Shown here: positions 13,894-23,410 of the stretch, piece after piece
How the letters are laid out: each line of letters starts with the position of its first letter
Numbering within the stretch: position 1 is the first letter of the stretch
Source of the DNA: Bacteroidia bacterium
Lineage (GTDB): Bacteria > Bacteroidota > Bacteroidia > Chitinophagales > JAUHXS01
Length of the DNA stretch: 64,000 bases
Assembly: GCA_030426955.1 (NCBI GenBank)
Contig: JAUHXS010000001.1
Span: forward strand, 208,661-272,660
Direction of reading: 5' to 3'
Made by a program: the position numbers and the translations under genes
The notes under the pieces: generated by a model
Databases searched by the model: none
What the model saw: only the letters and a program-made list of their open reading frames with translations
Told to the model about the DNA's origin: nothing

Positions 13894-14220
13894 TAAGCAG
13901 TTTACTTAAGTATTTATACGTATTGACCAGCAACCTTTATAACTATATTTTTGTATACCAGCTATGCTATACAGTAATTCAAATTACACCTCTAATGTTT
14001 ACCCCTTCGGCATGTTATTCCCTTGCCAACAACCTCCCGCCCAACAAATGTTAGCCCTAAGAAGCGACAAAAAGGACATGAAGAAGAAACCCATGAATAC
14101 TTGACGTTATCTCAAGGTGTAGAAGATAGTGGCTACATAGAAGTATTCTTAGAAAATACCTCTGATAAGAATGTAAAAGTGTATTTTGATGATTACCCCA
14201 AAATCTGTCGCAAGGATTAG
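13894..14220 (+). pseudogene. RHS scrap with internal deletion
   Basis: Linker (SNSNYTSNVYPFGMLFPCQQ) at 13960-14050 joins, after GCCCTAAGAAGCG, to the late core (EEETHEYLTLSQGVEDSGYI to KVYFDDY) in another frame; ~550 bp present in intact copies are missing. The core then breaks off at 14200 and runs into unrelated DNA with a stop at 14218-14220. It is the last RHS trace and marks the right edge of the island. The upstream part 13742-13890 holds nothing I recognise. Confidence 0.75.
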
Positions 14221-14267
14221 TGCACTTGTCCGTCGTAACGGAGTGAAAGAGGAATGGTCCTTGTAAC

Positions 14268-14317
14268 AAACAAAGTTTGGTTATATTTAGGGTATCACAA
14301 ATTATCAAACTTTGTTT
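14268..14317. repeat. Inverted repeat at the 3' end of the lptD homologue
   Basis: AAACAAAGTTTG (14268-14279) and its exact complement (14306-14317) with a 26-base loop. The right arm overlaps the stop codon of the minus-strand gene. It may help end its transcript, although no T-run follows on that strand. Confidence 0.45.
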
Positions 14318-16910
14318 AGTTATCAAACCAATCTCTCTTTCTAGTCAGCTTTAAATCCTGTAAAACAGAAGACTTAGGCTTAATGGTGAAATTATAGCTT
14401 TGTAAAGCGCCAAATGGAATAATATTAAAACTCATCTCCCAACAATGTAAGTCTCTATATATACCAATATTGGTAGCTGTGATTTGCTTGTCAGTAAAGT
14501 CATAGCCACTTTGCACACTGATTTTCCATTTTGGAGTAATAGAGAAGTTCGTTCCTATAGTAATGTTGTTAGTAATAATCTGGGTATCTACACCACCTAT
14601 AAATGTATTGTTTATTCTTAGTTTATAGCCTAGATTCAAGTCCCAAGGAATGTTAAAGTCAATATATTCATCTGGGTATTGGTTGACCAATGATGTCGCT
14701 TCCTCTACATTCTCATTTACGGTTCTTGGATTAGATTTTAGACTTGTGTTAACCGCTAAATCTGTGCTGGTCACTCTAAAAAGTTTCTTTCTGTCTTCCC
14801 ACATAGAAGTGTTGATTCTTGTTCCAGTGCCACCAGCATTTACTACGGTAACATAGGGGTCCAGGTTTTGTGTCAGGTTGATGTTGATTTTGTTAAATAG
14901 TTTGGTGGTTGCTCTTAGCACAATGGGAGACCAGTTTAAAGAGTCAGCAATGACATTGTAGCTTGTATTTAGGTTAAACTGATCTAGAATTGAAATTTTC
15001 TTCAAGTTGTCATCACTTAGGGTGTCCTTTTTAGAGAATATCTTTGCGGTTAAGTTATTGTTTAATGAAAAGTCAATACCTCCAAACTCTCTTTGATTTG
15101 GACTCCCCACAATACCGCCCTCAAACCTAGAATAGGTGGTGGTACTTCCTAGACTATCTGTTTGAACGGTCTCAAAGTATCCCCATTTGGGATCTGTAAA
15201 GTCGATATCATATCTTGCTGCTAATGTAGGTGTTAAAACATGCCTGATGGCGCGCACCTTGCCTCTTTTGAAAGCGACCATGCCATAAAGATTGGTACTC
15301 AAGTTCGTACTCAGGCCTCTGATATCTCTAGATGACTTTAATCCCTGAATATCATTAGTGACAACCGATTGAGTAGTCGTATCATAAATCTTCTCAATAG
15401 TTTTAAAATAAGTGTACTCATTAAAACTAAGGTTTGGAAGTATTCCTAGGTTGAAATAGTTGAATAGCTTATAAGATCCAAAGTTCATGGTAACGGAGTT
15501 TTTGAAGCCTGTTTGAAACTCCTGAATAATATTGGGGTCTTCAAATAGTAGTGAATCATAGGTTGATAGTCGATTTTTCTCTTCCATCCTGTAGTTTACA
15601 CCTACTTTTTCGTACCATTTTTTATCTCCGACTTGTATTTTCCTTTTAAAAGGATAAACCGTTCGCATCACCAATGCAGCGTCGGGAAGAGTTAGGTTGA
15701 GTACGCCCGTTTGTAGGTTTTGATTATGTCTGAAGTTGACATTAGCACTAAAAGGCGTTCCTGCAAAAGTCTTCCTGTAATTGATACCCGAGCTTAACTC
15801 GTTGTTTAAGTACTGATTCTGAGAGTAAGAGTTGCTTCTGGCAAAACCACGTGTTTGGATATCCACATTCATATCAAAGCCTGCATTAGGCCACCTTTTA
15901 TCATCTACTCTGAAATCTGATTTGATTTTAAAGTTTGGAGTCTCGCTGTAATTTGGAGACTCAGGAATCCCGACTTTGTTCACGGTATATCTTAAAGTCG
16001 TAGAGCCATCGTATTTATAACGTTTCACATACCTTGCTGTTCCTCCAAGTCCCCAGCTGCCTCTTGAATAGATATCGCCTCGAAGCTGTAAATCAAATCG
16101 ATCGCTAATGCCAAAATAATAACCCCCATCTCTCAGGTAGTAACCTTGTCCAGTGGAGAACCCATAAGTAGGGAAGAGGATGCCTGAAGCTTGCTTTTTG
16201 TTTATCGGAAAGATACCAAAAGGGATCGCTAAAGGGGTTGGTACTTTTTCAATCTCCATGATAGAAGGTCCTGCAACAATTTGTTTATCTGGTATTACTT
16301 TTAATTTGCTAATACGCATATAAAAGTGTGGGTCTTCGAGGTTGCAGGTTGTGTATTTCGCATTTTTGATAAACATTTCATCCTTTTCATTCTTCTTCAC
16401 TTCTTCGCCATGAACATAACCCCCGCCTTCCTCTGTAAGTATTTTATATATTTTTCCCTTCTTTGAGTCATAGTTATAAACCATGCGTTCCGCATTATAT
16501 GTTTTTCCTGCTTCTACAAAAACAGGAGTACCCTTGAGACTTCCATTAGAGTCTAGCGTACCCTCTGCGGTAATAAGCTTTTTACCCCAGTCGAATACGA
16601 TGTAGTCTGCGTCCAAACTAATATCACCATAAAGAACCTTTGCATTACCATAAAGAAAAGCTTTGTTTTGGGTAATATCAAAGTTGATAGAATCTTCTGC
16701 CTCATAGTCTACATCATGTTCCAAAGGATCTTTGGCAACAGGTATTGCTAACGAATCTATGAGAGATAATGATGAATCTTTAATAGCTGAAGTGTCTGTT
16801 ACTACTTGACTGGAAAGGCTGTCAAATTGGAGTGTATCCACCTGTCCAAAAGTGACTAGTGAACATAATAGCAATGATGTGCAAAACGTTATATGGAAAT
16901 TAACAGTCAA
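14316..16910 (-). CDS. lptD: LptD homologue (LPS assembly outer-membrane protein)
   Basis: An 864-residue protein. After a signal peptide (FCTSLLLCSLVTFGQ) comes an OstA-type beta-jellyroll (residues ~60-200: YEAEDSINFDITQNKAFLYG, then DISLDADYIVFDW and the GKTYNAERMVYN segment), then a long barrel region. In LptD the jellyroll takes LPS from LptA and the barrel inserts it in the outer leaflet. A TGA stands two codons before the first usable codon, and there is no early ATG, so the start is the TTG at 16910 or a nearby one. It is divergent from the amidase gene; other LPS-export-like genes follow there. The LPS role in this lineage is by family; the distant C terminus is typical of Bacteroidota. 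Confidence 0.85.
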   Translation of the reverse strand: MTVNFHITFCTSLLLCSLVTFGQVDTLQFDSLSSQVVTDTSAIKDSSLSLIDSLAIPVAKDPLEHDVDYEAEDSINFDITQNKAFLYGNAKVLYGDISLDADYIVFDWGKKLITAEGTLDSNGSLKGTPVFVEAGKTYNAERMVYNYDSKKGKIYKILTEEGGGYVHGEEVKKNEKDEMFIKNAKYTTCNLEDPHFYMRISKLKVIPDKQIVAGPSIMEIEKVPTPLAIPFGIFPINKKQASGILFPTYGFSTGQGYYLRDGGYYFGISDRFDLQLRGDIYSRGSWGLGGTARYVKRYKYDGSTTLRYTVNKVGIPESPNYSETPNFKIKSDFRVDDKRWPNAGFDMNVDIQTRGFARSNSYSQNQYLNNELSSGINYRKTFAGTPFSANVNFRHNQNLQTGVLNLTLPDAALVMRTVYPFKRKIQVGDKKWYEKVGVNYRMEEKNRLSTYDSLLFEDPNIIQEFQTGFKNSVTMNFGSYKLFNYFNLGILPNLSFNEYTYFKTIEKIYDTTTQSVVTNDIQGLKSSRDIRGLSTNLSTNLYGMVAFKRGKVRAIRHVLTPTLAARYDIDFTDPKWGYFETVQTDSLGSTTTYSRFEGGIVGSPNQREFGGIDFSLNNNLTAKIFSKKDTLSDDNLKKISILDQFNLNTSYNVIADSLNWSPIVLRATTKLFNKININLTQNLDPYVTVVNAGGTGTRINTSMWEDRKKLFRVTSTDLAVNTSLKSNPRTVNENVEEATSLVNQYPDEYIDFNIPWDLNLGYKLRINNTFIGGVDTQIITNNITIGTNFSITPKWKISVQSGYDFTDKQITATNIGIYRDLHCWEMSFNIIPFGALQSYNFTIKPKSSVLQDLKLTRKRDWFDN

Positions 16911-16925
16911 AGATCAGTATTGTAT

Positions 16926-16933
16926 TATCTTTG
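16926..16933 (+). promoter_or_regulatory. -7 element of the amidase gene
   Basis: TATCTTTG fits TAnnTTTG exactly and lies 24 bp before the ATG at 16958. The TTG inside it (16931) opens the same frame but is part of the promoter, which decides against that codon as start. No TTTG is seen 19-20 bp upstream. Confidence 0.5.
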
Positions 16934-16957
16934 CGAGTAATTAGTGGTATAAAATTG

Positions 16958-18190
16958 ATGCTCAAAACTAAGGAAACTCTTCAAAATAGTGGAATAAAAT
17001 ATTCACTGCCTATATTACTAATCGCATTTTTACTCCTGATATTGTTTGCACCAGTAGCTTTTTCAGATGATGCCGAAAAATTTGTCGTTGTAATTGATGC
17101 TGGTCATGGTGGCTCAGATCCTGGAGCATTGGGTTCATTTTCAAAGGAAAAAGATGTAGCATTAGCTATTGCACTGAAGCTTGGTGGTTATATTGAAGAG
17201 CTTCTGCCTGATGTGCAGGTTATTTATACAAGAAAAGGAGATAGTTATCCAACGCTGGATGAACGGGCATCAATTGCTAATAAAAACAACGCAGACTTAT
17301 TTCTCTCCATTCATTTGAATGCTAATAACTCCAGTAGCCCATATGGTACAGAAACTTACGTGATGGGGCTTCATGTAACAGAAAGTAATTTGAAGGTAGC
17401 CCAAAGAGAAAATGCGGTGATCTTAAAGGAAGACAACTATACTGAGAATTATGATGGGTTTAATCCTAATTCTCCTGAAGCTTATATCTTGTTTTCACTT
17501 TATCAAAATACCTATTTGGATCAAAGTATTTCATTTGCTTCAAAGATTCAGGACCAATTTGAAAAAAGGGTCGGGCGAAAGAATAGGGGGGTGCATCAAG
17601 CTGGATTTCTGGTTTTGTACAAAACAACAATGCCCAGCGTTTTAATTGAAACGGGATTTATTACGAATAAGGCGGAGGAAAAGTTTCTAAACTCAGAGCA
17701 AGGGCAGGACTACATGGCTTCTGCAATATATAGAGCATTCAGAGGTTATAAAGAAGAAGTTACGGCAAGAAGATTGTTGGAAGAGTCTAAAGATGAAAAA
17801 CCAGAAGAAGAACAACAGCAAATTGATCCGATAAAGGAAGAGGGTCGTGAAATAGAGCAATCTTCTACTCAAGAAACTACAGCGGAAAAAGTAGCAGAAA
17901 AAACAGAAGATAATGGAAAAAAAGTAGCATTTAGAATACAGATAGCTATTGTAACGAAGCCTCTTGATGAAAATAATCCGAAGTTATTACCTATTAAAAA
18001 TCAATTGATAGTAGAAGATTATCAGGATAAATACTTAAAGTGTATGGTCGGTGACTTTTACAGTTTGGAAGAGGCAATTGAAAAACAACATTTTTTACAA
18101 GGTATCGGTTTCGAAGGTGCATTTGTTGTGGCATACTACAATAAGGAGCGTATTTCATTGAAAAAAGCAAAGGAGTTAATAAAGAATTAA
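16958..18190 (+). CDS. N-acetylmuramoyl-L-alanine amidase (Amidase_3) with SPOR-like C terminus
   Basis: Cell-wall amidase that splits the bond between MurNAc and the stem peptide. An N-terminal membrane anchor or signal (ILLIAFLLLILFAPVAFS) leads to the catalytic domain: VVIDAGHGGSDPGA (zinc His), Glu in SKEKDVAL, LFLSIHLNAN (second zinc His) and VLIETGFITNKAEE (catalytic Glu). A Glu/Lys-rich linker of ~60 residues follows, then a C-terminal domain (FRIQIAIV to GDFYSLEEAIEKQHFLQGIG) like SPOR peptidoglycan-binding domains. Such proteins usually work in daughter-cell separation. The ATG at 16958 is preferred to TTG 16931. The MlaD gene follows after 70 bp. Confidence 0.92.
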   Translation: MLKTKETLQNSGIKYSLPILLIAFLLLILFAPVAFSDDAEKFVVVIDAGHGGSDPGALGSFSKEKDVALAIALKLGGYIEELLPDVQVIYTRKGDSYPTLDERASIANKNNADLFLSIHLNANNSSSPYGTETYVMGLHVTESNLKVAQRENAVILKEDNYTENYDGFNPNSPEAYILFSLYQNTYLDQSISFASKIQDQFEKRVGRKNRGVHQAGFLVLYKTTMPSVLIETGFITNKAEEKFLNSEQGQDYMASAIYRAFRGYKEEVTARRLLEESKDEKPEEEQQQIDPIKEEGREIEQSSTQETTAEKVAEKTEDNGKKVAFRIQIAIVTKPLDENNPKLLPIKNQLIVEDYQDKYLKCMVGDFYSLEEAIEKQHFLQGIGFEGAFVVAYYNKERISLKKAKELIKN

Positions 18191-18233
18191 AGACATAAAT
18201 CGGTTTATTTTAAGTTTATTCACTTTAATAAGC

Positions 18234-18241
18234 TATTTTTG
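18234..18241 (+). promoter_or_regulatory. -7 element upstream of the MlaD gene
   Basis: TATTTTTG matches TAnnTTTG and ends 19 bp before the TTG start of the MCE protein, so this gene may have its own promoter as well as read-through from the amidase gene. Confidence 0.4.
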
Positions 18242-18260
18242 AAACATAAGAAAATCTGTT

Positions 18261-19250
18261 TTGGCATTAAAAATATCAAATGAAACTAAAGTAGGGGCAC
18301 TTGTTGCAATAGCAATTACCATTTTAATACTAGGCTACAACTTTTTAAAAGGTAAAGACCTGTTTAGTAAAGAAGTTGTTTTATATGCCAAATATGAATC
18401 TATTGATGGTTTGCAAAACTCAAATGCCATTACTATAAAGGGAATGAAAGTGGGGCGTATTACGAATATGAAGCTCCAAGATAATGGGAAAGACGGTATA
18501 TTGGTTCGTTTTATTGTAAATGGAGATGTGAAAATTCCGAAAAACTCAAAAGCAGTTGTTGTAAGTGCAGATATATTAGGAACCAAGGCAATAGAATTAA
18601 AACTTGGAGATTCAAGAGAGTTGGTCGGAGATAATGATACACTTGCGTCTAGACAGGAAGAAAGCTTGTCAGATCAAGTTACCTCGCAAATACTGCCAGT
18701 TAAAGTAAAAGCAGAAAGTTTACTAGCATCAATGGATACGGTAATGATAATAGTCCAATCCATTTTTAACCCTGAAACGAGAACAAGCATACAGCGAGGT
18801 GTTTTTGACATGAAAGAAACACTACATAATATAAATAAGCTATCTAATAGAATGGATATAATGGTTGAAAAAAAGCTTTCCGTTATTATGACCAACTTAT
18901 CATCAATTACTTCAAACTTTGTTATACTAAATGATTCAATAGTTAAAATGACAAATAATGCAACAGCTATTACATCTGCCATTGCTCAATCTGACTTGAC
19001 CGATGCCATTAATAGTGCAGAAAAGAGTTTAATTCAGATGGGCAAAGTGATGGAAAAGATTGAAAAAGGTGAAGGGTCTTTGGGGCTTTTGGTCAATGAT
19101 GATGAACTTTATATTAATCTCGTTAAGTCCACTGCTGAACTTGACTCCTTGCTCGTTGAATTTCAGGAAAATCCTAGGAAATACCTTGCCCCACTGGGAT
19201 ATAAGAAGAAAAAGGTGGAGAAAAAAGAGGCGAAGGAAGCTAGCAATTAA
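18261..19250 (+). CDS. MlaD/MCE family protein
   Basis: A 329-residue protein with an N-terminal membrane anchor (VGALVAIAITILILGYNFLK), an MCE domain (residues ~38-120: LYAKYESIDGLQNSNAITIK, GMKVGRITNM, KAVVVSADILGTKAIELKLG) and a long helical tail. MCE rings in the periplasm carry phospholipids between inner and outer membrane, with an MlaE/MlaF ABC transporter as partner; no such transporter gene is in the window. The start is a TTG; no in-frame ATG is found near the anchor. The next gene, 23 bp on, is an OstA-like protein, so lipid and LPS transport genes sit together. Confidence 0.9.
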   Translation: MALKISNETKVGALVAIAITILILGYNFLKGKDLFSKEVVLYAKYESIDGLQNSNAITIKGMKVGRITNMKLQDNGKDGILVRFIVNGDVKIPKNSKAVVVSADILGTKAIELKLGDSRELVGDNDTLASRQEESLSDQVTSQILPVKVKAESLLASMDTVMIIVQSIFNPETRTSIQRGVFDMKETLHNINKLSNRMDIMVEKKLSVIMTNLSSITSNFVILNDSIVKMTNNATAITSAIAQSDLTDAINSAEKSLIQMGKVMEKIEKGEGSLGLLVNDDELYINLVKSTAELDSLLVEFQENPRKYLAPLGYKKKKVEKKEAKEASN

Positions 19251-19273
19251 CATTCACGTATCTTTCATCGTTA

Positions 19274-20827
19274 ATGAAAAACTGCCTCAAGGTGTTTAAT
19301 CTCAAACTTTGTTTTGTTGTTACTATCATCTTTTTATTACAAGGCAATATTTACGCTCAGAAAAAAGTCAAAATCCTAAATGCAGATAGGTTTAGACTAG
19401 ATAAATTAGGGGAAGTCAAAATCAAAAAACTTATTGGCAATGTAAAGCTTCAACAGAAAGATGTAATCATGAATTGTGATAGTGCGTACATCTTTCCTGA
19501 TAATAGTATTGATGCCTTCGGAAAAATACATATTGAACAGGGGGATAGTGTAGATATGTATGCAAAAGCATTACATTTTGATAACGAAACGAAAGATGCG
19601 GAGATATCTGGAGGCGTGACATTGATTTCCAGTAGGATGACGCTGAAAACGCCAACAATGTATTACAATGTTAGAGATAAAGTGGCCCGATATTATTCGG
19701 GTGCTAAAATTAAAGAGGGAAACAATGACTTGACGAGTCAAATTGGCTACTATTATCCCGATATAGAAATAGCTTATTTTCGGAAAAATGTTGTATTGAT
19801 TAACCCGGACTATACCTTAAAAAGCGATACACTTAAATATGATATTAAAAATGGGATATCTTATTTCTTTGATTCTACCACCATTGTGAGTGATAGCAGT
19901 ACCATCTTTTGCAACTCAGGATTTTACAATTCCAAATCAGGAGTTTCTATTCTGAGAAATAGGGCTATAATTATTAATCAAGAACAAGTATTGACGGCAG
20001 ATAGTATCTGGTATGACCAGAAAAACGGAGAAGGGAAGGGATATTACAACGTTGAAAGTGAAGACACATCGGCTAAAACCATAATCAATAGTGAATATTT
20101 TTATTTTAATGAAAAGAATAATACTGCACTAGCTACTATACAGGCATACTTTACATACATCACTAATGATGATTCCTTATTCTTATCGGCTGATACCTTA
20201 TTTGCCTATGAGAGTAATGATTCTGTAAAGAAAGGGAATATCCTATTAGCTTATCATCGTGTTAAAATTTACAAAGAAGACTTACAAGGTGTCTGTGATT
20301 CTTTGGTTTATAGAGAGTCTGATTCCCTCATTACGATGTATAAGGAGCCTATTATTTGGTCAGATAGTAGCCAAATGACTGCGGATTCTGTGACGATGGA
20401 ATTGAAAAATAAAGAGCTACATAAAATTAACTTAAAGAAAAAAGCTTTTATGGTCAATCGTACTCATCCTGTTTTATATAATCAAATAAAAGGAAAGAAC
20501 ATTTATGGCTTTTTTAAAGAGGGTGACCTTAGAAAGCTTCTGGTGGAAGGGAACGGAGAAAGTATTTATTATGCTAAAAATGATTCAGGGCAATATATTG
20601 GTGTAAACAAGTCAGTTTGTAGTAAAATGTGGATATATATGAAGGAGCAAGAAGTTGATCGTATCACATTTCTAACTAAACCTGATGCGATATTTCACCC
20701 AATTGCTGAGATTAACCCCGATGACTTTGTTCTAAAGGGTTTTGTATGGCATGAGGGACTAAGGCCAAAAAGTAAAGAGGAGATCACACAACGCTACCTT
20801 AATAAGGTTACGGAGCCATTGGAGTAG
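19274..20827 (+). CDS. OstA-like (LptA-type) periplasmic LPS transport protein
   Basis: A 517-residue protein with a signal peptide (CFVVTIIFLLQGNIYAQ) and an OstA domain (residues ~30-190: NADRFRLDKLGEVKIKKLIG, NVKLQQKDVIMNCDSAYIF, NETKDAEISGGVTLISS) followed by more jellyroll-like repeats (DSLFLSADTLFAYES, SSQMTADSVTMELKNKELHK). It is far longer than the ~180-residue LptA of Proteobacteria; long OstA proteins are usual in Bacteroidota. It probably forms part of the bridge that carries LPS to the LptD homologue coded on the other side of the amidase. Its 3' end overlaps the convergent gene by 34 bp. Confidence 0.88.
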   Translation: MKNCLKVFNLKLCFVVTIIFLLQGNIYAQKKVKILNADRFRLDKLGEVKIKKLIGNVKLQQKDVIMNCDSAYIFPDNSIDAFGKIHIEQGDSVDMYAKALHFDNETKDAEISGGVTLISSRMTLKTPTMYYNVRDKVARYYSGAKIKEGNNDLTSQIGYYYPDIEIAYFRKNVVLINPDYTLKSDTLKYDIKNGISYFFDSTTIVSDSSTIFCNSGFYNSKSGVSILRNRAIIINQEQVLTADSIWYDQKNGEGKGYYNVESEDTSAKTIINSEYFYFNEKNNTALATIQAYFTYITNDDSLFLSADTLFAYESNDSVKKGNILLAYHRVKIYKEDLQGVCDSLVYRESDSLITMYKEPIIWSDSSQMTADSVTMELKNKELHKINLKKKAFMVNRTHPVLYNQIKGKNIYGFFKEGDLRKLLVEGNGESIYYAKNDSGQYIGVNKSVCSKMWIYMKEQEVDRITFLTKPDAIFHPIAEINPDDFVLKGFVWHEGLRPKSKEEITQRYLNKVTEPLE

Positions 20828-23226
20828 AAAACATCTTTATAACTTACAGAGTAGATGTAATTGCCGTATTGCAGTGGAGTAGATCGATAAGTTCCATCCC
20901 ACTTTTCATCTGAACTTGTAGACTCAAAAAGTAATGTACCATATCTGTTGTAAATACGTAATAAGAAATCTTCTGATAACGTTCTATTTGTGTTGATACC
21001 AAATAGATCATTAATGCCATCTCCGTTTGGCGAGAAAGCGTTTAATATATAAATGGTGTCTTGTTCCTTTGTTATTTCACAACTCACTGCATTTACCTCA
21101 AAGCTATCTCTTTTGTGACATTGTTCCATTGATGAAATTGCCAGCCAATATATTCCAGGTGATTTTATCAGTAAAATTGAATCGGTCGTTGAATCAGACC
21201 ACAAGTAGTCCACTTGATGAACATTGGCAAAGACTATTACGGAGTCTTCCTCACAAATTTCAATATCATTTGATAGGGCAGGAGTATCAAATATGGTAAT
21301 TGCAGCAATCCTTGAAGATAAATTATTGCTTAAATCACAATCTACGGTAGTGTCAAAAGTAAACGTATTGTCATTTGCAGAATAGCTAATTGAAGTAAAT
21401 AAATTGTAATTACTGTTTTTAGTTATTGTGAAATCAAAGCTGTAGCACGTATCTGGCTTTACCGAACTAGGGATGCTATCAACGAATAAGAGCCTATTTT
21501 GAACAGAGTCATAAAGATTGAGATTTGTTGTGTAGCAAAATAGTGGACCATTATTACAAACAGATAAGCGAATAAAGCCCGAACAGCTATCAATTGAATC
21601 AATAGCTACAGAAAAATCATTGAGCTCCTTGTAGCATTTGCTTTGATAGTTTTCATCTAACAAGTTTGATTGAATTGAAAATCCATTTAAGTTATCCTGA
21701 GGTGTATTACTATGACTTTGAATTTTTTTAGGTATGGATAGGTCGTCATTGATATTTGTATTATGATACATATATTGATTCCAAATGCTTCTAGAAGAAG
21801 CCCAGTTGTCATCAGGAGCTTTATAGCTTAAGATGTAAGAATAATCTCCTGTTCCTTTAGCACAACCACATAAAATATTTGCACTACCATTATTATCTAT
21901 ATCAGCAATTAACGGATATTCACTTGCAGTTCCAGATAAGCAACCAACGGAGTCATAAGTTTGACCTGTTAAACCGTTGAATATTTTGAGTGTTGCCTGA
22001 TCTCTTACTAAAACTTCTAATTCCCCATCGCAATTGAAGTCAAACAGACTGGATGATGCACACCCTGAAAAGTCTTGCTTGTTTCTTCGCCAGATAATAG
22101 TACTAAAGTCAGAGTCAAATAAAGTAATCCACCATCTATTTGTTACTAGAAATTCTAAAGTATCATCATGATCAAAGTCAGCTGAAGATAAAAAGCAACC
22201 AGGGTCGGGAGGAGGCAAGCTAGCAAAGCCCGAACTGGCAAACTGATTGCCAGACCTAGGGTTCCAAGCTAAAAGACCATAAGTTTTTATCGGGTTTCCT
22301 TGAAGAATGATGTCTAAAGAATTGTCTCCATCATAATCAGCAACATTTATTAATGCTGGAAAGCCTGTGATAGAATTTCGTAAGGTCATGCTTGAAGTTC
22401 CTCCATTTATAGTAACACTATATACCTCTGATCCCGACATTATTTCTAAGCCATCACAATCAGGACAATAGCTATCTGGTAAGACATCTGCTGCTAGCAC
22501 TGAACCGTATGAAGGTATATTTATATCACTACCTTTTGCCAATAGGTTACCGTTGGTCGCATCATAAATCCTTAATGCATAATATATTTCGCTGGTTCCA
22601 TCTCCATTGAAATCTGCAAGTCCTATTGTTGCGTCATAGGGTATTGAGTCTGAAGTTACCCATTTTAGTAATCCATCATTTTCATAACACAAGAGATGTT
22701 TTTTGTTACTATTAGTTGGATCAATAGCTTCAATGATTAATTCTCCAAGACCGTCATTGTCTATATCACCTAGTGCAAGAAATTCTCCGTTAGATAAATT
22801 GGCTATATAAGGACGAATATTTAAGGTAGTTTTGATCTGACCTGTTTTACCGTCCAATATGACAATTAAAGAATCTGCCTCACCTGTTGTTGAAAATCCT
22901 TTTGCTACAATTTCGGGTATTTTATTACCATCAATATCTCCTGCAACAAAAGAGCTATTGGCAATTATGTACTCTAAATTAGGGGATCTCCAAAGTGTAT
23001 CGATTAGAATATCGGTTCCTGGTAAATCAACTCTGCAAACAGGATCACTATAACTCGGTGAAATAAAAAATTGCTTTTCTAGGCAAATAGAAGATTCAAT
23101 ACATTCAAAATCATAACAGTCTATTAATCCATCCCCATCGTCATCAATGCCATTGTTACATATTTCTTGGGCAGACAAACCCTTAATTAGTATTAAGGTT
23201 AAGAAAATGCTTGAACTAAGCTTCAT
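20794..23226 (-). CDS. Secreted FG-GAP/VCBS repeat protein with gliding-motility-type C terminus (T9SS type B)
   Basis: An 810-residue exported protein (signal MKLSSSIFLTLILIKGLSAQ). An Asp-rich calcium-type segment follows at once (CNNGIDDDGDGLIDCYDFEC), then FG-GAP/VCBS beta-propeller blades (GDIDGNKIPEIVAKG, GDIDNDGLGELIIEA, ADFNGDGTSEIYYAL, ADFDHDDTLEFLV), a CARDB-like part, and the CHU_C sorting domain (FSPNGDGINDLFGINTNR to WDGTYRSTPLQYGNYIYSVS). The last directs export by the type IX secretion system. Likely a cell-surface or secreted adhesin; ligand unknown. Lone gene, convergent to the OstA-like gene. Confidence 0.88.
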   Translation of the reverse strand: MKLSSSIFLTLILIKGLSAQEICNNGIDDDGDGLIDCYDFECIESSICLEKQFFISPSYSDPVCRVDLPGTDILIDTLWRSPNLEYIIANSSFVAGDIDGNKIPEIVAKGFSTTGEADSLIVILDGKTGQIKTTLNIRPYIANLSNGEFLALGDIDNDGLGELIIEAIDPTNSNKKHLLCYENDGLLKWVTSDSIPYDATIGLADFNGDGTSEIYYALRIYDATNGNLLAKGSDINIPSYGSVLAADVLPDSYCPDCDGLEIMSGSEVYSVTINGGTSSMTLRNSITGFPALINVADYDGDNSLDIILQGNPIKTYGLLAWNPRSGNQFASSGFASLPPPDPGCFLSSADFDHDDTLEFLVTNRWWITLFDSDFSTIIWRRNKQDFSGCASSSLFDFNCDGELEVLVRDQATLKIFNGLTGQTYDSVGCLSGTASEYPLIADIDNNGSANILCGCAKGTGDYSYILSYKAPDDNWASSRSIWNQYMYHNTNINDDLSIPKKIQSHSNTPQDNLNGFSIQSNLLDENYQSKCYKELNDFSVAIDSIDSCSGFIRLSVCNNGPLFCYTTNLNLYDSVQNRLLFVDSIPSSVKPDTCYSFDFTITKNSNYNLFTSISYSANDNTFTFDTTVDCDLSNNLSSRIAAITIFDTPALSNDIEICEEDSVIVFANVHQVDYLWSDSTTDSILLIKSPGIYWLAISSMEQCHKRDSFEVNAVSCEITKEQDTIYILNAFSPNGDGINDLFGINTNRTLSEDFLLRIYNRYGTLLFESTSSDEKWDGTYRSTPLQYGNYIYSVSYKDVFYSNGSVTLLR

Positions 23227-23410
23227 ATGTTTGAAATAGAAGTATTTGATATAAAAAGATGATCTAGCAAGATAGCACTAAGAAAATTGGAGTAAAAAAC
23301 TTATTTTACAATAAGAAATGTCTCAAACAAGGACATTTTAGCTGTAAATGTAATACAGTCAGATTTTTATTGTGCCTAAAATGATAAGTTGTAAGCAAGG
23401 TCAGGAAAAT

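Noticed and set aside
13755-14054. A 99-codon hydrophobic frame on the plus strand, and an 82-codon frame on the minus strand at 13685-13933
   Set aside because: Both cover RHS scrap or copy B of the small ORF in other frames and show no pattern of a real protein; the minus frame overlaps the better supported 58-residue ORF.
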